NCBI GenBank assembly: GCA_958510875.1
Contig: OY294070.1
Span: forward strand, 19,397,631 to 19,461,630
DNA from: Endomychus coccineus
Taxonomy: Eukaryota > Arthropoda > Insecta > Coleoptera > Endomychidae
Length of the DNA: 64,000 nucleotides
Direction of reading: 5' to 3'
Part shown: piece after piece, positions 33,226 to 45,429 of the stretch
Numbering within the stretch: the stretch's first letter is position 1
Layout: every line of letters starts with the position of its first letter
Translations under genes and position numbers: made by a program
The notes under the pieces: generated by a model
Seen by the model: the letters and a program-made list of their open reading frames with translations, nothing else
The model's database searches: none
What the model was told of the DNA's origin: nothing

Positions 33226-34439
33226 CTCACAACATTATTTGTGCCTGACAACGCTGTAAATATTGCCGGCCGGAGTTGTATACATGTAACAATAATAATC
33301 GTATAGTTGTCGTCGACGAACAGCGTTGACAAATTGTCTACCTAAACCATATTTTCAGCTATTTTTTCATATAAATAATTAGTTGGGCTCGCTCAAACTT
33401 GCACAGAATATTATTGTAATAAAGTTATTCCATTAAAAAAAAACGGTTCCTATTTTCTTTTTAAATTGCAACATTTAACCAAGTCCCCATAAGCTTTCAT
33501 GTTAAAATGTTGTTTTTTTGACTGGATATATTTAAAAAACGGTCTAGTGAAACCCTCCAAAAACAATTTTATCATAACAAAAGAATCTCTACCGAAGCTC
33601 CTTAAACCCTTCTTTGCAATATTATATACAAGTCTAATAATATAAACAACAAAAAATAAAATAAAATTATTGTTTACCTTTTATTTTCGTTTTGTAAAGC
33701 CTTAATTAAGAGTGGAAAATTAATTACCTCTTCCATATTATGTTTGGTTTTATAAAGATTTCAATATCCTTTTACTCTCCCTGCCAATGGTTTATGAAAC
33801 ACTGAGAGCGTTTCATCAAATTCGATTCAAATACTCCTAAGATAGATACCTATATTTTGACACCAGAGACATTCGTCAAAATTGTCCAGTGGTGTAGCGT
33901 CAGGGGTGCTCCCCCTATCCCACCCCATTTTTGACCCACATTCTTTGGATTTCTTGTCCAAATTTGGAAACGTTCATAAATAAACTCAACTACCAAATTT
34001 TCCGAGCGGCGAATATAGGCAGGGGGGGGGGGGTCTTCTTCATTATCATTCAAATGTTAATGAAATCAGTATACTTTACAACAAGTTCCCAGCTCACTTA
34101 AATAAAGGATATTTAATTTAATTCAAGGATATTAAATTTCGTTCTGGTGGTAACACTTAAATAGGCGACATATTGTTCATTTGTTCCAATCATAGAAACT
34201 GTTTACAAAATATTTATTAATACATTGCAAATGTTCAAACTACAACAATCGTTTCACATTACTCATAATCTATAAATAATATTTACCGAGGTCTTGTCAA
34301 ATTTGTTATAAATGCAAACCTTATCTATGAATTATACAAAAGAACATCTAATTTTAATCGACTATGTTGGAATAATAAACACTAATAAATAAGAAATAAT
34401 CACCCGTATCCACCAAAAATACTGTAATGGCTCCTAAAA
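33226..34439. other. No gene recognised
   Basis: AT-rich 1.2 kb. At 33879 there is CAGTGGTGTAGCGTCAGGGG, which looks like a hAT terminus without a visible partner, and an 11-base G run at 34022-34032. Confidence 0.45.
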
Positions 34440-34635
34440 AACGTTCGTACTCGTGTATACGTATACCACGGGCGTAATGATCATCATCTAGGCTGTAAAA
34501 GTAGGTACTCGGCTAACGCGTAGGGCGTTATTCCAACGCCGCGGGGCATAATAACTCTCATTACATCCTTAGTATATGAATAACTATAACGCACGCAGTG
34601 GCATGGTAACAAATCACATTCACAAAACAAAATTT
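34440..34635 (+). repeat. Dispersed repeat R190, copy 1
   Basis: About 195 bp with GGGCGTTATTCCAACGCCGCG near 34527-34547 and ACAAAACAAAATTTC at the right. A direct copy with the same order of blocks lies at 37265-37470. Not recognised as any named element. Confidence 0.7.
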
Positions 34636-35512
34636 CCTCTATTCAAACCAATATTATATAATACGTCTGTATTGGGGATGTTCGATATGTATCGATTCTC
34701 GGAAGGATCGATATTCCTCTGATCGATACGTTATTTTGTATCGATACTTTAACTTCCGATATATTGTCTATCGATACTTATTTAGTAGGTACCACAATAT
34801 CCCTAATCGGTCTTGACATAGAGAAAGATTCGTATTTATTATCTTTTAATTGCCTTGCGACCTCTTACTTCAACTAGAGAAATCACATGATTTCAATTCG
34901 ATGACCTAATAAGTACGAAATTAACTCCCTTGTCCGCTAAAAAGTCCTAAGAACCTCTCAGCTGCCAAGAAGTCATAATCAAAGTAGATTAAATTGGGAA
35001 ACAAATAATGTAAAATTAAATACTACTATGTTGATTTCACTTTTATGAATCCTATAGTAATAGTCCTCTAAGTTCATTGATGACCGATCACAGTAAGTAT
35101 TTATAGTTAAAGTGCATCTTAATTGTATTTGATAACTATTTGGCGATGGCGAAATAATGCTGAAACTCGAAACTGATATTTATTTAGTACAGGCAACCCG
35201 ACAGAATAACACTTTTCCAATAACGGGGTTACGTAGTTTCGAAAAAAGCGAATGAATTTAATTAACTAACACCTAACACTAGGATGAGAAGAAAAAGAGA
35301 AAAAAGAAGAGAATACCTATATTTCAATTCATTTTCACATATTGTACTGCTTAGTTTCTGAAAACGCCAATGGCATATAGTGTTAGTCTATGCATAGAAT
35401 CATGGAACAAGTCCAAGTGTGTGAAAAACAAATTGTAATTTTTTTGTAGCAAACACATTGGCGAATTATTTGCATAATTTGTAACAAAGGATTGGTGGTA
35501 GAACAGTGTAAG
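34636..35512. other. No gene recognised
   Basis: AT-rich. 34690-34790 has several ATCGATAC/TATCGAT words in both orientations (a small self-complementary region). Confidence 0.45.
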
Positions 35513-35840
35513 CTACCGGGAACTGTATCGTCTGACATTAAAGTGAATATTACCTAATATAGAGCTACAGTTAATAATATTGTTCAAAATCTTGTAAAGC
35601 AAAATTAGTCCTGAAACATTCCCACGAGAATTTAGTTTTAATAATTTGTAATGCCTAAGGCTATCGTCATACGTGTTAAAATGAAGTCTTTTATAGAATC
35701 TCAAATTGGGGAATCAATGAATCTTTTTGTACTTCTCCCAATTTATCAATGTAACTGATATACAGTGGGTTCCATACTAGAGAGGCGAATTCTAGGAAAC
35801 TACGAACCAGAGAATTATATACTAATATTAAGGAATATAT
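35513..35840 (-). pseudogene. LINE ORF2 C-terminal fragment
   Basis: Minus strand: VRSFLEFASLVWNPLYISYIDKLG (35830-35740, with a frame change), then FYKRLHFNTYDDSLRHYKLL and GLILLYKILNNIINCSSILGNI ending RRYSSR at 35513. The LEYAS-VVWNP and LYKILN blocks are typical of the region after the RT in insect LINEs. Truncated at both ends. Confidence 0.7.
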
Positions 35841-37264
35841 GCTGTGCGCAATATGAAGCCTAAGTTCCTAAAAGCCTTCTTTTTTCAAACACATCAAATA
35901 TTTTGGAAAACGTGTAAGGGTACAACTTGGTTGCCGACAGCTACAGTGAAGACTGTGGTGAGTTATAATTTTAGATGTGACCTGTACCCAGAATGATTGA
36001 AATTTACCAGTTATTGAAATACTAATATTGATACAGGTTATGACAGAACTGACTTAATGAGATATGAAGCGAATGAATTGAAAATATGGATGAAGGTAAT
36101 TGCTTAAAACATTAAATCAAGTGAACAGTTGAATTTACACCATATACAAATACTCAATGATTATTTCAATTGTTACATAAAACCAAAATCAGTAGCCTGA
36201 CCTGGTGAGTGCCGGATGTTGTACTCGCTTGGTTATGCATTAATACTTCTACTTGATATAGGGGGCTCCTGCCACAGTTGTAGTACCGTTTCCACGATTG
36301 TACATCACTAGTAAATCAGCGACTCCTAAGTAATATTTTCCACAGCAGATTCAAGCCAACCTCAATACACTTGTTGAATTTTCCACAACATAAACAGAAA
36401 AAAGGAACCATGAAATCACGAAATGTTCAAACCTCTATTGTTCTATCATCCTCAGAAGACAGACATGAACAAAATACATGACAATTGTTGAACAAATTAG
36501 GACTAGCCTATGTCCTGTCAGATACCACCTATGAAGGCAAATTAATTCCTGAAGTCAGTGAATAAATCAAATGGAATCACAAAGATATTAACCTCTATCA
36601 CGATAGGGTTTTCCTTCCAATAAGACAAATTTTACTTCCGTTCACAACCAGTCACGTTGAAACTAAGTTTCAATCCCCTAAGGTGCATTAATTACTCAAA
36701 TATTTCCAATTATTCCAATCCAAATTGGTAATTGATGTCTTTACTTTCAACGGAAGAATATTCCCAGAATTTGGTTCCAAACACAAGCTTGGTATCACCT
36801 CCCTGTTGAAATAACCTAGCAACGCACTTCCCGCTTGAACGATTGACCAGAAGTAACGCCATTTTCTCTTTCTTTCTGGCGTCTCGTTGTCTTACAGAAC
36901 AACCTCGGAATAGACGCGGTAACTACGGATCTGACACCGAACAACCATGACCCTTAGAGTATACGGTCTAGCATAGTTGACGTCACAGGAGTTAACCGAT
37001 TGTACCACAGCGGCCATTTCTAAGCCGTTAAGTGGAATTTACACGTTACAAACGTGATTTGATGACATTGATCTATGTTCAAAAATAGTTTATTTATAGT
37101 ACAATATTCACGTTGAGGTCACGTTGAAGAGAGAAGCAATCATTGATGGAAGTAACAGATTTATAGATTTTAAGATCATCCACATAGAGACGAAACAGCC
37201 CCCAATGCCATTCATAAACAGCGAAAAGAGGAAAGGGCCTAAGTGCAATTCCTGGGGAAAAAAC
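35841..37264. other. No gene recognised
   Basis: 1.4 kb of AT-rich DNA without coding or repeat signals that I can name. Confidence 0.45.
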
Positions 37265-37470
37265 GGTCGTACATATAAAATCTTGTATACCTATACCACG
37301 AGCTTATTGGTCATAAGATGTCGTTTGTTTTGTAATAGCCTTCGGCTAAAGCATAGGGCGTTATTACAACGCCGCGGGTCATAATAGATCTCATTACACC
37401 CTCAGTATATAAATGACTGTAATACACTCGGTGACATGGTGAGAAATCATATTCACAAAACAAAATTTAT
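37265..37470 (+). repeat. Dispersed repeat R190, copy 2
   Basis: Direct copy of 34440-34635: CCTATACCACGAGC, GGGCGTTATTACAACGCCGCG, CATAATAGATCTCATTACA and CACAAAACAAAATTT occur in the same order and spacing. Confidence 0.7.
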
Positions 37471-38809
37471 TTCACAAATTGATATGAGCCACCGAAGGAC
37501 CGAACTCTCGATGCATACTTTCTAACCTCAAATTGGCCATTGCTGGCTACCAGAATCAGGAGTCAAGGATTGGCATTTAATGAACTGCGCTCGGCATTAG
37601 TCGTACCGCTCGAATCATTTCACGTCTACGTCATGTGGCAAATGCAACAGTACACGAATTCCTGGTCCATACTAGCAAACGGAAAACAGTTCTATATTGA
37701 AATTCTGTGGATTAAGATAAACTAATAAGTGCCAATTTACTCACACACACACGCGCTTTCATCGATTGTTGAAAAATATTAGATTATGTAATACTGATTA
37801 CATAAAAGTAGCGAATCGTCAATTGAGTAGATCTAGACTAGACTAGATAATCAGCGTTTGCATTGTGTGGTTTGAACAAAACGAATTAGTTATAATGAAA
37901 TTTTATCACTCAATGTATTATCTCTGATTAACCTCTATTGTACCAGATAAGCCATCTTTGTAATCTCGACATGCAATAAATATTCATTCTTGATACATAG
38001 CGAATAATTAAAACTTTTAATAGTTCAGTTTCAATATATAGTTAGAGGAGTACACTCGACCGCATAATATTGCTCGAATTGTGTGTGTGCAATTCTGTGA
38101 CGAAATCTTTAATTGTTTTCAAGCGATAGGCAAAGGTTAGTACACGCATAAATGTTTCTCAATCGAATAATGAAGCTTAATGAAATAACACGTTTCCGTT
38201 ACTTACTTCAAGATATCTTCTAGACGCTTTTTCATGTGCATAAAAACAGAATTTATTTTCCGTACAACTCGGAGTAAATTTAGATCCGGTCATGAACATT
38301 TCCGTTTCAGTTTAATGGGGGGATATGTATTATTAACTTATCCCAGAAGTTTCACCTACTTATCTGGGATTAGAGAAGATTGTAAATTTTTCTTTTCAAT
38401 TGGAATGGAATAACTGTGCTGTACATAATAACTAACCGCAGTTACAGCCTAAAATTTTAAGAGCGAAATAAATTATAATACTTTAAAAATTCTTATTTAG
38501 CGCGAGGCTAGAAAACATAACTTACTGCGAGGCTAGGATGCATGACGTCAGCTACTAGACACCCGGCACTTTGATTAGCTTATCCGTTGCAATCGGTTTA
38601 ACTTATTATTAAAACGATTAATTGAAGAGGCCAGCTACAAAGTGGTGTTTTGTGCCAAAATGTACAAATACGTCGTCTGAAATTTTTGTGACTCCCTATG
38701 ACCTCAAAAAGACGTGAGAAACGGTTTGCAGCAGCTCGAGGAGATATAAAAGCACTTTCACCGAGATCAGCTCTATAATGTCCAGTCACAATAGGGGTTT
38801 CACCCCGGA
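37471..38809. other. No gene recognised
   Basis: AT-rich 1.3 kb. CGCGAGGCTAG occurs near 38500 and again, in shorter form, near 38525. Otherwise unremarkable. Confidence 0.45.
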
Positions 38810-38945
38810 ACGAAAGATAATATGTTCTAGACTTATATAAACCTTTGTTTTGGCAATTTATAAGTTGGCTCAAAAGTTTCATGAGAGCCCGTGTACGCGA
38901 GTCGAAGATATTCGAGGTCAAAGGTAGCAAAAACGGTTTCACATA
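38810..38945 (-). repeat. Inverted-repeat partner of 41925-42050
   Basis: Its reverse complement (TTTGCTACCTTTGACCTCGA...CGACTCGCG...CCAACTTATAAATTGCC...AAAGGTTTATATAAG) matches 41925-42050 at roughly 80%. The two lie on either side of a Penelope fragment and a hAT element. Class unknown. Confidence 0.65.
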
Positions 38946-39139
38946 TCATCACGCCATCATAACGAAGGTCACTTAATTATTCACTAAAAAAAATATACTT
39001 AAGAAAAACCTATATTATTTACTAGTTAATATATTATATTTGTAAATATTATCCATAAAGCAGATACTCGTTCAATAATATTTACTTATTTCATATAAAT
39101 AATAAAATAATAGAGTGGAATACTTTAAATCGTTTCTGT

Positions 39140-39722
39140 TCCTAGATGTATTATTAAGTCGACTGAGTAACGGTACTTTAGGATATCCTGTGTATCGAAA
39201 ACCCACTCACACCGATATATATCCCAATGGCCTTTCCCACCACCACCATGCCCAAAAGTAATCTGTCATAAACTTCTTGGTCCAAAGAGCTGTCAACTTA
39301 TCTCAACCCTAATCCTTGAAATCAGAATTAAAACATCTTTCATCTGTCTTATTATCAGATAATTTCTTCCATTATAACATTCAAAAAGCCATAAAGGAAT
39401 ATACTTCGCCTAAAATTTCGAATCAACCTGAACCACAAACCTCCCCGCCATATCTCCTCCATGCATTGAGAATATAACAAATCGAATTGCCAAAATCCTC
39501 AAGAACATAATATTTCTGCTCGGTTTTCCACACTTCCAAACCTATCTCAGTTTTATAAACTTATCAAAGATCACCTTCCTCCTTTTCACTTAGAAGGCGT
39601 TTATAGCATTCCCTGTTCTTGCGGTAAAGTCTACATTGGGGAAACAGGTCGTACAGTAGCTACTCGTTTGAGAGAACATGAGCGCTGTACAAAGCTTCCT
39701 GACATCAGTAGATCCTAGCCCG
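39140..39722 (+). pseudogene. Penelope-like P1 fragment (RT end and GIY-YIG)
   Basis: Matches 11095-11640 and 63275-63600: FLDVLLSR-like start, YRKPTHTD-like block at 39195-39220, HHHHAQK region, then GVYSIPCSCGKVYIGETGR near 39598-39655, an intact-looking GIY-YIG core, followed by TVATRLREHERC. Stops and small indels throughout the first half. No pLTR attached. Confidence 0.82.
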
Positions 39723-40177
39723 AGCAATCATATATCATGTATCATTCATTTATTACAATTTAAGTTCACATGTTGTTTTTTTTTACTTTAATATATGACT
39801 TAATTTTCTTCTTCTTCATCATCGACTTCTTCCGGTCGCTCAACTTAAATTTCCAATCCATTATCATCTTCCACGTTATCTATTACATTCGTATGTGAAC
39901 CTCTCAGGATTTTCTCATCGAGATCATTTGGATACAATGATGCGTTGAGTTGTACCTAAAGTATATCCTTTTATTATTCATATGAAAGTATTATTGTATC
40001 TGATTTATGAATAATATTTATAATTATAATATATTAAATAGTAAATAATTAAGGTTTCTTCTTAATTATAATTTTTTTAGTGAATAGTTCCTTTATAAAC
40101 CGTACTACTTATTGGAACTCACGGTTGACCTTGCGTCATGATATGTATGGCTGAGCTCTCCAAACTCTTCGCACTCT
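39723..40177. other. No feature recognised
   Basis: AT-rich spacer in front of the hAT element. Confidence 0.45.
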
Positions 40178-40185
40178 ATCTCAAA

Positions 40186-41821
40186 CAGTGGCGGCTCGTG
40201 AATTTTTGATAGAGGAGGCTGGACATAAAACGTTTTTGTAAAAATATACTCTATTTACAGCCTTTTAACCTTTGCACAGCGACCGTAACCGCTACTTCAG
40301 TGACAAAATTAATTGTTATCCAGCAAGAACCAAGAGGTATAGAGTTTCTCTTGGCAAAACATTTTTTTGTTCGTTTTTTGACTTTTATTTTTTTTGGATT
40401 TTTAATATTTATTCTTTTTTTTAGAATTTTTCATATTTTGTTTTTTTTTAATTAATTTTATAAACTTTTTTATATATTAACGGAATTCTATGGTCTTTAG
40501 TTTGCGAAAAATGATCAATAATGTTATCAAAGAATGTATCATTTTGTTTTAAGTGTTTTATTAAATCTTTTTCAATAGATATTAAACTAACATTGTATAA
40601 ACGATTTTGGCCCATTGTATTTGGCATGTAAGTTTTAATTCGTTTGAGAGTAGAAAATGATCTATTCACTGATGCCAACGTGACAGGAATGGTGACTGTC
40701 AAACAAAGTAGTTTATAAAACTGAGGTAAAACTTGTTGCAAATCATTGTCTATCATATATTTTATGATATCGGCGTGAATGTCGTACTGGCCTAAAATAT
40801 CTTTATCCGAGTATATAACGCATAAGTCATTGTGCAGTGCTATTTTATCAAAAAAATTATATTTTAGAACTAAGTTATACAAAAAACTTCAATTCATGTA
40901 AATCGAAAAATCGAATCTCAATTTGACCTTTAATAGTATCTAAAATTTCATGTCTACCAAATTATATGTTTTCCTCCTTTAACAACATTCTGTTTACCGG
41001 TTAATTTAAACTTAATACTCGATGTAATATGTTCCTGCGATTTTTCATGTCTGTCTATACCACGAGCTAAATTTTTCAAATCATCATAACCCAAGTGCCT
41101 CCAACATGAAGTTGTATCAGATGTAAATAGCAAGCAATACCAGTAATATAATTTATTGTGTACCTCAGATCCCGTTAACCATAAATATTTTTTACAATTA
41201 TCAGTATCAAATTATCGATTTTGAAACATACCTGTCATCACTAATCTTTTCAGCAACTGAATGACTACTCATATTGACGTTTAATAACCAAAGAACTCTT
41301 TGTTAATAACTCAAAAAACACTTTTATCATATGTTAATCCACTAAATGGATTTTCTAAAAGGCACCAACTAACTCACTAACACTCATTATTTTAAATTTA
41401 CAACAGACAACAATCTAACCTTACTTCGCGTGGCGTGACAACACATAAACAAGCACTGACTGACCTACTCAGCAGTCGGCAGAACAAACGTGTCGTATTT
41501 CATAGATTGCGAGCGGCTGCCGCAGGCTAGCCTCCAGAGGGTGTTGCCATTTTCGCTGATTTAGCCTATTTGGCGATCGGACTGCTCGGAAAAACGGCAA
41601 CTGCGTTGAACAACACATGCTCAGCGTTTGAGATATATAGAGAGTCTAGCCTCAGGGCACTGTTGCCAGATTAAAAATAACTACTGAGAACGGGGAATTA
41701 ATTGTAAAATTTTAAAAATTATCAGAGAAACAGGAAATAAAATGGAGAATGATCATTGAGATAAATGATAAATTGCTGAGGAGGCTGAGCCTCCTTAGCC
41801 TCCTTCGAGGAGCCGCCACCG
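40186..41821 (-). mobile_element. hAT element with exact 8-bp target duplication
   Basis: Starts CAGTGGCGGCTCG (40186) and ends with the inverted GAGCCGCCACCG (41821). Perfect duplication ATCTCAAA on both sides (40178-40185 and 41822-41829). Length 1636 bp, internally deleted relative to full hAT elements. The perfect duplication suggests relatively recent insertion. Confidence 0.92.
40448..41260 (-). pseudogene. hAT transposase, middle deleted
   Basis: Minus strand. 41190-41030 gives KYLWLTGSEVHNKLYYWYC, then SDTTSCWRHLGYDDLKNLARG, the TTF/ZMYM-type zinc-finger region. 40882-40448 is an open 144-codon frame with LPQFYKLLCLTVTIPVTLASV and FSTLKRIKTYMPNTMGQ, the hAT C-terminal dimerisation block. 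Nearly everything in between, including the catalytic acids, is gone. The C-terminal frame alone has no DNA-cutting residues. Confidence 0.85.
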
Positions 41822-41924
41822 ATCTCAAAAACGGTTGAATTTATAAAAAATTGCTTATACATATCTTGTAAAGAAATGTATGCTCATTTGAAGCATAGGA
41901 AGCGAGATATTTACAAAATACCTA

Positions 41925-42050
41925 TTTTTGCCACCTTTGACATTGAATGTCTTGACTCGCGGACACTAGATCATATGAGACTTTTGTGCCAACTTATAAA
42001 ATGCCAAAACAAAGGTTTATACAAGATTGCAGCTTAGCATCTTTCATTCG
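41925..42050 (+). repeat. Inverted-repeat partner of 38810-38945
   Basis: See 38810-38945. TTTGCCACCTTTGACATTGA and AAAACAAAGGTTTATACAAG are the best-preserved stretches. Confidence 0.65.
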
Positions 42051-42192
42051 TAGGTTGACCCCCTTTTTTATCATATATGACTGAGCTATTTTGCTGTGAG
42101 TTCATTTCGATGTAAGTATATTGTTTTAATGGCTATGAAGAACATGTATACTTATTTCTTCGTTTCTAAATCGAAAACGATATGAACAACTA

Positions 42193-43096
42193 CGAGGGCA
42201 GGTTGAAAAGTCCCTAAAAATTAAACAGATGGCGCCACGATCGCATGTTACATTTGTGACGCACCATCTTTAACTAGAACGCATTAAAATTTTTAGACTG
42301 ATATGTCCTTTAGTTCTGTTGTTCCACTCATTGAAGTTTTTTGTGAACATGGAAAAAAGTGAATTTCGCGTCTTGATTAAACATTATTTCTTGCGTGAAA
42401 AAAAAACGTTACGGAAACCAAAGCATCACTTGTTAAACCTTATGGAGACTCTTCACCATAAGTTGGAAAGATTCACAAGTGGTTTACTGATTTTCGTTGT
42501 GGTAGTATAACAACAAAGGACGCCGAACGTTCTGGTTGTCCAATTGAGGTTACAAAGTGGATTCATCGACCAACAAAGTCATGGCGACAGATTTTTGAGA
42601 TGCACATGGCATCGTCCATATCGATTACCTTGAAAACGGCAAAACGATCACCGGCGTATATTATGCAGAGCTGTTGGATCGATTCGACGCCGATGAGAAG
42701 GTGAATCGGCAGCATTTGGCAAAGAAAAAAGTGCTCTTCTGCCAGTACAACGCACTGGCGCACAGGTCCGCAGTTGCAATGGCAAAATTGCATGAATTGC
42801 GCTACGAATTGGTTCGTCATCCACCATATTCTCCAGATTTGGTCCCCTGCGATTCTTATCTATTTCCAAACTTGAAATGTTGGCTCGGCGAAAAGAGATT
42901 TGGCTCCAACGATGAGGTCATCGCTGAAACAAACGCCTTAATTGAAGGATTGCCAAAATCGTATTATTTAGAAGGGATAGAAAAATTAGAAAAACGTCGG
43001 ACGAAGTATATCGGGCTACAAGGGAATTATATTGAGGAATAAAATAAGTTTCGACCAAATAAATCATTTCTTGTTTCATTTTTCACATTGCCCTCG
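42193..43096 (+). mobile_element. Mariner M3, internally deleted
   Basis: CGAGGGCAGGTTGAAAAGTC at the left and its inverted match at the right (GCCCTCG, 43090-43096), flanked by TA (42191-42192, 43097-43098). 904 bp. The transposase begins MEKSEFRVLIKHYFL (42350), jumps from an IEVT-like codon run to KVDSSTNK near 42557, and continues LAKKKVLFCQYNALAHRS, where the second catalytic Asp is replaced (Q-Y-N for Q-D-N). HPPYSPDLVPCDSYLFPNLK has the third Asp, and EGIEKLEKRRTKYIG runs to the stop at 43042. Confidence 0.9.
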
Positions 43097-43098
43097 TA

Positions 43099-43594
43099 TA
43101 ATACATAATCAACACAGTTGGAATAAATACCCTCATTGAAAAAGGTCACTCTTATTCAAGTATTGCCCATTCAAATAATCGCGAAACATCATTCTTACAA
43201 CATACTATCAGCTAACTCACTGTTCGTACATTGACACCCATAGATATATACATGAGTTGTTGAACGCGATTACGACAATGATACATTCAACAAAACATAA
43301 CAAAGAGAATATTTCTTAGCACGAGTCATTGTTTCATGTAATGTTTGAATGTTTGATAGTTTTCAAGGCATACAAGTACATAATCTTCAATAAAACACCT
43401 ACAAGTAGAAAATACATAGCCTTGTGTAGTAACATCATAAACCGCTGAAATAGCGAGGATTGTCGCGTTATTAACCACCGTCGATCACCGTTGAATAATT
43501 ATTTTAAAAAGTAGTTAACTATTAATTTATTAACCTTACACTGTTAATACGTAATAGACTACGAGGCGGTCTGAAGTGTTTCCGTTCCGATCTA
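43099..43594. other. No feature recognised
   Basis: AT-rich spacer between mariner M3 and element TE-D. Confidence 0.45.
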
Positions 43595-44500
43595 CAGGAT
43601 GTTAAAAATTAAAAAGAAAAAATAGAATTTTTCCTAATATGTTGGAAGCCACTTTAGATATTTTCAATCAATTTCGGTATGTGGTATCTAGGTTAAAGGT
43701 AGTCTTTTTCCATTAACAATTGTTTTCCCACTTAAACTAGTGGCGCCAGTATGCTCAGGCCCCTGAATTATTTGCTTAAAATAAATGGTACGCCACTGCT
43801 TTTTTGTGTAAAAAATGTGTCTTGATTTCTCATCCGTACTTAAAAATATTGGTCTCTTGAGTTTTTCTTGTACATCGAACGTTTTTCGACAAAAATTTGT
43901 TTTATGAAAAAAGTTTGTATAATCATATTATTATGTCATATGTGCTAAATTTACCCCATTTACGCCCCTCATTTTAGTACACCACCTTTGCAAATGCCAA
44001 TACGAACACAGATTACAAGTAATCTAACGATCTACAACTCTTTATTAAAAAGAACTGTTAACTACTACAAAAAATTATGAAATTAAATAAAATGTTGAAA
44101 ATGACCGCTATTGGCCCTAATGTAAGTTACTAATCGTCGCCTCAATGACTGCCTAACTCGCTCAAGAACACCGGCCCTGTTACGAATAGTGTTACAGGAG
44201 TGTATTATTCGATTCTGCAGCTGCAGCTGAACTAGGAGTTCAGGTAGCACATTAATACGAAAATAGGATTCACCGTCCGATCGATTTGGGAGAAAATATG
44301 GTTCAATCAAAACATTGCCTCATCCGTAAACAAAATATTAGCCGAGAAATTTGGAAAAGTTAAATGATTTTCCTCTAGCCACCGACACCAATCAAATGAA
44401 AGAGGAAAATCACGTGGTAATAGAGCATGTACACGTTGAATGAGCTGGTTCTGCCTTAAAATGGTCCATACTGTTTTAGCGCTGACATTAAGATTACATG
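43595..44500 (-). pseudogene. Element TE-D with internally deleted transposase
   Basis: Left end CAGGATGTTAAAAATT next to TA (43593-43594) resembles the inner terminus of TE-A, and GTACGCCACTG (43791) is also shared with TE-A (1956). Minus-strand coding pieces: VWTILRQNQLIQRVHALLPRD, WCRWLEEN, ANILFTDEAMF (first Asp) at about 44475-44310, then IEPYFLPNRSDGESYF at 44305, NIINVLPELL-like codons, and VLERVRQSLRRRLVTYI...FQHFI ending 44083. The block with the second and third Asp is deleted. No right terminus was found. Confidence 0.78.
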
Positions 44501-44539
44501 TTTGATAATCGTACGAGTTATAATTACCAAGGATGGATA

Positions 44540-45110
44540 AGTTCCTATTTTATATAGCTCCATCCTTCACCAGGTTCTCCCGGCAATCCTCCATGCCTTT
44601 CTTTGCCTCACGCTGCTCGCTGATGTTATTGATTACCGGACCGATCGATCTCAACAACCTAGTCTAGAAGATTCATATAAATAAATTGTAGTAGGTGTTG
44701 AGACAAGTGATCAATCGGTAGTTCTTGGGATCAGACAAGTCTCCCTTCTTTGGAAACAGCACAGTGTACGCCTCGACAGCAGAGCTTGGAATTTGCAGCT
44801 CCTCTTTAAGCTAGACGGCGGTGAGTGGAAGGAACTTTTTTCCACCAACATATGTTGATGGCATCAGAGCCGGGAGCAGCAAAGTTTTTGGTACCGTCAA
44901 TAGCTTGTCGGACCTCATCCTCGCTTACTGCTTCCAAACACTTCTGTCTACGGAAGTTGATGTTCAGCGCAAAACGCTTCGAAGTATGCTTGAGCTGAGA
45001 TGTCTAGGTGAATTAGACGCGGTGACTCATACACTCCTTTCCAGAACTTTTCAACCTCCTCCACAGTGGTGGTAGGCAGCTATTCTGGGCGGTGGAGATT
45101 CAAACAGCCG
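44540..45110 (-). pseudogene. LINE reverse-transcriptase start (R4/Dong-like)
   Basis: Minus strand from 45110: KVFWKGVYESPRLIHLDISA-like codons, CLEAVSEDEVRQAIDGTKN and AAPGSDAINI (the KAPGPDGI block), LKEELQIPSSAVEAYTVLFPKKGDLSDPKNYRLITCLN, which is RT block 0-1 (NYRPITCL), then EQREAKKGMEDCRENLVKDGAI. It ends before the catalytic YADD block. Several frameshifts. The NYRPITCLN wording suggests the R2/R4 side of LINEs; the clade is inference. Confidence 0.72.
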
Positions 45111-45162
45111 AAAGTGACTATCGCTAAACAAGGAATTCTCTCTGATGCGTGAGACCACACTG

Positions 45163-45204
45163 GTCTTGACGTCGTTTCGGCAGGATAACATCTGCCATCT
45201 TCAG
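45163..45204 (-). ncRNA. Hammerhead-like core near LINE/Penelope debris
   Basis: Minus strand: CUGAAGA (45204-45198, fits CUGANGA), stem II GGCAG with CUGCC (5 bp, loop AUGUUAUC), GAAAC (45178-45174), GAC and GUC (45170-45168). The core and stem II are complete, but the flanks (...CAAGAC and AAGACC...) do not pair, so no stem I forms in this single copy. Possibly half of a repeat-based (dimeric) motif or chance. Confidence 0.45.
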
Positions 45205-45429
45205 GTCTTGCTTAACAATAGCTTGCTACGGCTTCTTGTCATTCAAACTGAACGACAACAAGCCGCAGCAAGGGTCATTTTTCAGATTATCTCGATAATG
45301 CCATGTTCAATAATTGCTATTTTGATTTCACCATGTAACTAACAGAGGAAAATGCCACTAGTTTGGTAATTAAAACGACAATAATAACGATGTTACCAAT
45401 GGTGCATACTTGACTTGAAACATATTATA

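Noticed and set aside
33878..34032. CAGTGGTGTAGCG as a possible hAT terminus followed by a G run
   Set aside because: No opposite terminus, no coding sequence.
36430..36470. CUGAGGA preceded by GUCUU on the minus strand near 36450-36463, as in the P1 hammerheads
   Set aside because: No GAAAC strand, no stem II pairing and no cleavage triplet follow; probably chance or a remnant too degraded to call.
37124..37384. 86-codon plus-strand frame
   Set aside because: Its second half is the dispersed repeat R190 and the first half matches nothing.
38598..38942. 114-codon minus-strand frame
   Set aside because: Overlaps the non-coding inverted repeat 38810-38945; no recognised motif.
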